Below are positions 59,372 through 64,000 of a stretch of DNA of 64,000 bases, in pieces. Every line of letters starts with the position of its first letter. The stretch's first letter is position 1. A model generated the notes under the pieces. The model made no database searches. It was not told where the DNA came from and saw only the letters and a program-made list of their open reading frames with translations. The translations under genes were made by a program, and so were the position numbers. Location of the stretch: the NCBI RefSeq assembly GCF_900142645.1, contig NZ_FRBP01000016.1:62001-126000 (forward strand), read 5' to 3'. This stretch comes from Eubacterium callanderi (GTDB taxonomy: Bacteria > Bacillota > Clostridia > Eubacteriales > Eubacteriaceae).

Positions 59372-62300
59372 GAAATGATATTAAGCGTGTACTTGTCATC
59401 GGGTCTGGCCCGATCGTGATTGGCCAGGCGGCAGAATTTGACTATGCCGGTACTCAGGCCTGTAAAGCCTTGAAGGCAGTTGGCCTTGAGGTTATTCTCA
59501 TCAACTCAAACCCGGCCACCATCATGACCGATAAGGCAATGGCCGATAAAATCTATATCGAGCCATTGACGCTGGACGTTGTTAAACGGGTTATTCTTCT
59601 GGAAAAACCAGACAGTATCCTCTCTACCCTTGGCGGACAGACCGGTCTGACCTTATCCATGCAGCTTGCAAGGGAAGGCTTTTTAGATGAACATAACGTT
59701 AAGTTGCTGGGAGCTAACGTCGAGACCATCGACAAGGCAGAGGACCGCCAGGAATTTAAAGATATGATGAAGGAGATCGGAGAACCGGTTATTCCTTCAA
59801 AAGTTGTTACAACAGTTGATGATGCCCTGGATTTTGCCTCTACCATGGGCTACCCTGTCATTGTCCGTCCGGCCTTTACATTAGGCGGAACCGGCGGCGG
59901 GATTGCCGATAATCCTGAACAGCTTCATGAAATTGCCACCCACGGCCTGCGCTTATCACCGATTACCCAGATTTTGGTTGAACGTGGTATTTCAGGCTGG
60001 AAGGAAATCGAATTTGAAGTCATGCGTGACAGCAAGGGGAATGTTATCACGGTCTGCTCCATGGAAAACTTTGATCCAGTCGGCATCCACACAGGCGACT
60101 CCATCGTTGTAGCGCCATGCCAGACATTGAGCGACAAGGAATACCAGATGCTCAGAACCTCTGCCCTTAAGATCATTTCTGCTCTGGGTGTAGAGGGCGG
60201 CTGTAACTGCCAGTTCGCACTGGACCCGGAAAACTTCAATTACGCAGTTATCGAGGTGAATCCGAGAGTATCCCGTTCTTCAGCGCTGGCTTCAAAGGCA
60301 ACCGGTTACCCGATTGCCAAGATCGCATCGCTTATCGCTGTGGGCTTCTCACTGGATGAAATTATAAATGACATCACAGGTAAAACACCAGCCTGTTTTG
60401 AACCAGTCATCGACTATATTGTTGTTAAATTCCCGAGATGGCCCTTCGATAAATTTGTTTACGCTAAGCGTACCTTGGGTACACAGATGAAGGCAACCGG
60501 TGAAATCATGTCCATCGGTAACAGCTTTGAACAGGCGATGATGAAGGCCGTTCGTTCGGTTGAGCTGGGCTTTGATACCCTGAGCGTCGAAAAATACCGT
60601 GAGGCCCCGGATGATGAAATTATGGAAGCGGTTGGCCGCAAGGATGATGAACGCTGCTTCGTTGTCTATGAAGCCCTGTACCGCGGGCTGGATATGGAAA
60701 AAATCTGGGAAGCCACCCAGATTGATATGTGGTTCCTCGACAAGCTCCGCCACCTGGCAGTGATGGAACGCGACCTCCGCGAAAAGGGCCTGAGCGATGA
60801 ACGTGGTATGGAACGTCTGGCGGTGGCCCGTGAGCTGGGCTTTATGGATTCCACCATTGAGCGCCTGACTGGTGAAAAGATCCCGACAGGCAGACAGTAT
60901 GCTTCCTTTAAAATGGTTGACACCTGCGCTGGAGAATTTAAGGCTGAAACACCTTATTTCTATTCTACGATGGATAAGGAAAACGAAGCGGAAATTTTCC
61001 TGGATGAGCACAAAAATGATAAAAAGAAGATCCTTGTATTTGGCTCTGGTCCGATCCGTATCGGCCAGGGGATTGAGTTTGACTACTGCTCAGTCCATTG
61101 CGCCTGGGCGTTAAAAGAACTGGGCTATGAGGCGATTATCGTCAACAACAATCCAGAAACCGTATCGACAGATTTTGACACCTCAGACCGTCTGTATTTT
61201 GAGCCGTTGACAGCAGAGGATGTGCGCTCAATCGTAGAGACGGAAAAGCCTGACGGCGCCATCGTCCAGTTCGGTGGACAGACAGCCATTAAGCTGACAA
61301 AACATTTGGATGAAATTAACGTTGGCATCCTGGGGACAGACCCAAAATACATCGACGCCGCTGAAGACCGCGAACTCTTCGATGATCTGCTGGAACGCTG
61401 CGCTATCCCGAGACCAAAGGGAGAAACCGTCTATACAACCGAAGAAGCTGTAAAAGTGGCAGAACGGCTGGGCTTCCCTGTGCTCCTGCGTCCGTCCTAT
61501 GTTCTCGGCGGTCAGAATATGATCATCGCCTATGAAGAAGCCGATGTTATGGAGTACATGAACATTATTACGGAACATGAGCTTGAAAATCCTGTGCTGA
61601 TCGATAAGTACCTCATGGGCACAGAGGTAGAGGTCGATGCGATCTGTGACGGAACAGACTACCTGATCCCGGGGATCATGGAACACATTGAAAAAGCAGG
61701 TGTTCACTCCGGGGACTCCATCTCGGTTTATCCGCCGCAGACATTGTCTCAGGAAATTAAGGATACAATCATTGACTATACAGGCAAGCTCGCCAAAGAG
61801 CTTCATGTTATCGGCCTTGTAAATATCCAGTACGTTGTCTATGAGGGAGAAGTTTATGTCATCGAGGTAAATCCGCGCTCTTCAAGAACCGTACCATATA
61901 TTTCCAAGGTGACCGATATTCCAATGGTTAACCTTGCAACCCGGATTATGATGGGGTCAACCTTAAAGGAAATGGGCTACACCTCCGGGCTTCATCCGGT
62001 TAAAGACTGCGTGGCGGTCAAGGTACCGGTATTCAGCTTTGCGAAGCTCCAGGATGTCGATACCCAGCTTGGACCAGAAATGAAATCAACCGGTGAGGTT
62101 CTGGGCGTTGGAAAGAAATTCGAGGATGCTGTCTACAAAGGGCTCGTAGCTGCCGGATATAAAATGGAGCGCACCGGCGGGGTGCTTCTGACCGTGCGTG
62201 ACCGCGATAAAGACGAAATTGTGGATATCGGACGCCGTTTCCATGAAATGGGCTTTAAGATCTTCGCGACTGTCGGCACTGCGCTGGTACTCAATGAAAA

Positions 62301-62568
62301 CAATGTGCCGGCAAAGGTTGTTAAGCGTATGGCAGAGAAAGCGCCTAACATTGGCGATCTTTTAGAAAGCGGTCAGGTAACCTATGTTATCTCCACCTCT
62401 ACAAAAGGTCGTCAGCCAGAACAGGATGAGGTTAAGATGCGAAGAAAGGCTGTTGAAAGCTCCATCAGTCTGCTAACTTCTCTCGACACCGCCAGAGCGC
62501 TGCTCAATTGCCTGGAATCCAATAAAACAATGGCCGATATTGACCTGGTAGACATCAATACAATTTAG
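59362..62568 (+). CDS. carB: Carbamoyl-phosphate synthase large subunit CarB
   Basis: 1068 residues, full length. It has two homologous ATP-grasp halves: SGPIVIGQAAEFDYAGTQA near 11 and SGPIRIGQGIEFDYCSVH near 560, with FTLGGTGGGI and YVLGGQNM in the ATP sites. The C-terminal MGS-like allosteric domain starts near 935. Translation is coupled to carA by a 10-bp overlap. RBS-like AAGGGGA upstream. No missing motifs. Confidence 0.97.
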   Translation: MPLRNDIKRVLVIGSGPIVIGQAAEFDYAGTQACKALKAVGLEVILINSNPATIMTDKAMADKIYIEPLTLDVVKRVILLEKPDSILSTLGGQTGLTLSMQLAREGFLDEHNVKLLGANVETIDKAEDRQEFKDMMKEIGEPVIPSKVVTTVDDALDFASTMGYPVIVRPAFTLGGTGGGIADNPEQLHEIATHGLRLSPITQILVERGISGWKEIEFEVMRDSKGNVITVCSMENFDPVGIHTGDSIVVAPCQTLSDKEYQMLRTSALKIISALGVEGGCNCQFALDPENFNYAVIEVNPRVSRSSALASKATGYPIAKIASLIAVGFSLDEIINDITGKTPACFEPVIDYIVVKFPRWPFDKFVYAKRTLGTQMKATGEIMSIGNSFEQAMMKAVRSVELGFDTLSVEKYREAPDDEIMEAVGRKDDERCFVVYEALYRGLDMEKIWEATQIDMWFLDKLRHLAVMERDLREKGLSDERGMERLAVARELGFMDSTIERLTGEKIPTGRQYASFKMVDTCAGEFKAETPYFYSTMDKENEAEIFLDEHKNDKKKILVFGSGPIRIGQGIEFDYCSVHCAWALKELGYEAIIVNNNPETVSTDFDTSDRLYFEPLTAEDVRSIVETEKPDGAIVQFGGQTAIKLTKHLDEINVGILGTDPKYIDAAEDRELFDDLLERCAIPRPKGETVYTTEEAVKVAERLGFPVLLRPSYVLGGQNMIIAYEEADVMEYMNIITEHELENPVLIDKYLMGTEVEVDAICDGTDYLIPGIMEHIEKAGVHSGDSISVYPPQTLSQEIKDTIIDYTGKLAKELHVIGLVNIQYVVYEGEVYVIEVNPRSSRTVPYISKVTDIPMVNLATRIMMGSTLKEMGYTSGLHPVKDCVAVKVPVFSFAKLQDVDTQLGPEMKSTGEVLGVGKKFEDAVYKGLVAAGYKMERTGGVLLTVRDRDKDEIVDIGRRFHEMGFKIFATVGTALVLNENNVPAKVVKRMAEKAPNIGDLLESGQVTYVISTSTKGRQPEQDEVKMRRKAVESSISLLTSLDTARALLNCLESNKTMADIDLVDINTI

Positions 62569-62592
62569 TGAAATATAAAATCAAACAGTCCG

Positions 62593-62618
62593 AAAGCCAC
62601 CTGTTTCAGGTGGTTTTT
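62593..62618 (+). terminator. Terminator after carB
   Basis: AAGCCACCTG/CAGGTGGTTTTT hairpin around TTT. Confidence 0.88.
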
Positions 62619-62669
62619 CGATAATATCCGTAAAATTGTATACAAAAGACGTAAAATCAAATGGTTGAC

Positions 62670-62698
62670 TTGACAGAATCGTCTAAAAAAATTATAAT
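62670..62698 (+). promoter_or_regulatory. Promoter of greA
   Basis: TTGACA (62670-62675), 17 bp, TATAAT (62693-62698): perfect consensus, 70 bp before the greA ATG. Confidence 0.88.
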
Positions 62699-62767
62699 AT
62701 CAAACATGATTTTAAGTAATACGTATGGAATTAAATACATTCTGTACAAAATAAAGGGGAAACAAAA

Positions 62768-63253
62768 ATGACTGATCATTTGAATGAAGAATTAGTAATG
62801 ACCCAGGAGGGTCTTGATAATTTAAAGAAACGTTTAGAGTACTTAAAAACCGTTAAACGTTACGAAGTTGCGGCGCGTATTAAAACAGCCAGAGAATATG
62901 GCGATTTGAGTGAAAATGCCGAATACGATGAAGCGAAATCCGAACAGGGCTTTGTGGAAGGCGAAATTTCTGAACTTGAAGCCAAAATTAAAAAGGTCAA
63001 GGTCATTGATGATAATGACATTCATACCGAGGATGTCGGTGTCGGCAGCATTGTAAAAGTGAAGGATCTTGAGTTTGGCGACACCGAAGAATATAAAATT
63101 GTCGGTTCAGCAGAATCCGATATTGCACAGAATAAATTATCGAACGAATCACCTGTCGGCAGAGGCTTGATTGGGGCCAAAGTCGGGCAGGTTGTGACCA
63201 TCCCGATTCCGGACGGTGAAGTTCAGTATGAAATTTTAGATATCAGAAGATAG
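62768..63253 (+). CDS. greA: Transcription elongation factor GreA
   Basis: 161 residues. The N-terminal coiled coil (about 10-80) carries the tip motif DLSENAEYDEAK, whose acidic residues support RNA cleavage in backtracked polymerase. The C-terminal FKBP-like domain ends SPVGRGLIGAKVGQVVTIPIPDGEVQYEILDI. RBS AAAGGGG. Followed closely by lysS, a common bacterial order. Confidence 0.97.
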   Translation: MTDHLNEELVMTQEGLDNLKKRLEYLKTVKRYEVAARIKTAREYGDLSENAEYDEAKSEQGFVEGEISELEAKIKKVKVIDDNDIHTEDVGVGSIVKVKDLEFGDTEEYKIVGSAESDIAQNKLSNESPVGRGLIGAKVGQVVTIPIPDGEVQYEILDIRR

Positions 63254-63262
63254 GAGAGCCCA

Positions 63263-64000
63263 GTGAGCGAAGAAAATTTAAGTGAAGTACTAGCTGTCAG
63301 ACGTGAAAAGCTGAAGAAGCTTCAGGAGGAAGGAAAGAACCCCTTCGAGATGACACGTTATGACGTGACTGCATACGCAGATGATGTCAATGAAAACTTT
63401 GAGGCCTATGAAGAAAAGCCAGTTTCTATGGCGGGCCGTATCATGTCTAAAAGAGGTCAGGGAAAGGTCGGCTTCTATGACCTTCAGGACAGCACCGGAA
63501 AAATCCAGATGTTCTTAAAAAAGGATTTGCTGGAAAACTATGATGAAATCAAAACCTATGACATCGGCGATATTGTCGGTATAAAAGGCGAGGTGTTCAA
63601 AACACAGAAGGGACAAATTTCAGTTCGCGTAAAAGAGCTGACGCTGCTTAGCAAATCTCTTCAGATTTTACCCGAAAAATATCACGGGTTAAAGGATACT
63701 GAGCTGCGCTATCGCCAGCGCTATGTCGATTTGATTGTAAATCCTGAAGTTAAAAATGTTTTTATCCTGCGTTCTCAAATCATCCGCAAGATCCGTGAGT
63801 TTTTAGACAACCGCGGCTTTATCGAAGTGGAAACACCGGTTTTATACAATCTGGCAGGCGGTGCGAACGCCCGTCCCTTTGTGACCCATCATAACGCTCT
63901 GGATATTCCGCTCTATATGCGTATCGCTCTGGAATTACCCCTTAAGCGCCTGATTGTCGGCGGCTTTGATAAAGTATATGAACTGAGCCGTGTGTTCCGT
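63263..64000 (+). CDS. lysS: Lysyl-tRNA synthetase LysS, 5' part only
   Basis: The reading frame runs off the window after 246 codons. GTG start at 63263 with GGAGAG about 6 bases upstream. The protein begins [20 protein letters not shown]. The OB-fold anticodon domain is visible ([23 protein letters not shown], about residues 53-75), then class II motif 1 ([17 protein letters not shown]) and [19 protein letters not shown]. It charges tRNA-Lys. Linkage to greA with 9 bp spacing suggests co-transcription. Confidence 0.95.
   Translation, partial: MSEENLSEVLAVRREKLKKLQEEGKNPFEMTRYDVTAYADDVNENFEAYEEKPVSMAGRIMSKRGQGKVGFYDLQDSTGKIQMFLKKDLLENYDEIKTYDIGDIVGIKGEVFKTQKGQISVRVKELTLLSKSLQILPEKYHGLKDTELRYRQRYVDLIVNPEVKNVFILRSQIIRKIREFLDNRGFIEVETPVLYNLAGGANARPFVTHHNALDIPLYMRIALELPLKRLIVGGFDKVYELSRVFR

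Overview
The window reads as chromosome of an anaerobic, Gram-positive Bacillota. ECF-type vitamin transporters, cobalamin riboswitches, near-consensus sigma-A promoters, strong GGAGG-type ribosome binding sites and cohesin/dockerin and FIVAR surface modules all point that way. The gene content and style resemble an acetogenic Eubacterium of the E. limosum/callanderi group. That assignment is inference from familiarity, since no database was searched. Such organisms need much corrinoid for methyl transfer, which fits the main locus here. No rRNA, tRNA, CRISPR array or complete insertion sequence was seen.

Layout. (1) 0-2 kb: an RsgA-type GTPase fused to an RNHCP zinc domain, and an orphan ArsD-like gene. 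(2) 2-16 kb: a sugar or polyol-phosphate catabolic locus. It holds a two-subunit transketolase, a transaldolase-like enzyme, a class II aldolase, a PHP phosphoesterase, a HAD phosphatase, four tandem DeoC-type aldolases, an FGGY kinase, a glycerol-1-phosphate-dehydrogenase-like enzyme, a GntR/UTRA regulator and an M20 peptidase. A palindrome sits just after a consensus promoter and is the probable GntR operator. No transporter is present in the locus. (3) 16-21.4 kb, mixed strands: a DUF5131 protein, an L,D-transpeptidase, the thiamine S component ThiT, and cbiM-cbiN (cobalt uptake) behind a cobalamin riboswitch on the minus strand.

(4) 21.5-49.6 kb: the most interesting part. A second cobalamin riboswitch on the plus strand precedes a long set of co-directional genes. 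These encode a CpXC protein, a small secreted DUF4430 (transcobalamin beta-domain-like) protein, a 1814-residue FIVAR/beta-helix surface protein, a dockerin protein carrying what looks like a transcobalamin-type alpha/alpha toroid, a cohesin protein, a DUF4430-Ig-beta-propeller membrane protein, a DUF4430 lipoprotein, two ECF S components, one EcfT and one fused double EcfA ATPase. Three BspA-type leucine-rich-repeat proteins without signal peptides lie at both ends and in the middle. I propose a cell-surface corrinoid-capture machine. The alpha and beta folds that make up animal transcobalamin/intrinsic factor are here on separate polypeptides. They may be brought together by cohesin-dockerin pairing and hand cargo to a dedicated ECF importer. 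Substrate, assembly and the reach of the riboswitch are inference.

(5) 49.6-56.1 kb: a short SecA (possibly SecA2-like), then a GC-rich accessory cluster with a KilAC-like protein, a replication-like protein, a sigma-70 family factor, DUF1659 and DUF2922 small proteins and a secreted M15 peptidase, probably a mobile-element remnant. (6) 56.1-64 kb: an 800-bp gene-free stretch with a good promoter and structured RNA, then housekeeping genes purA, carA-carB, greA and the 5' part of lysS, which runs off the window end.
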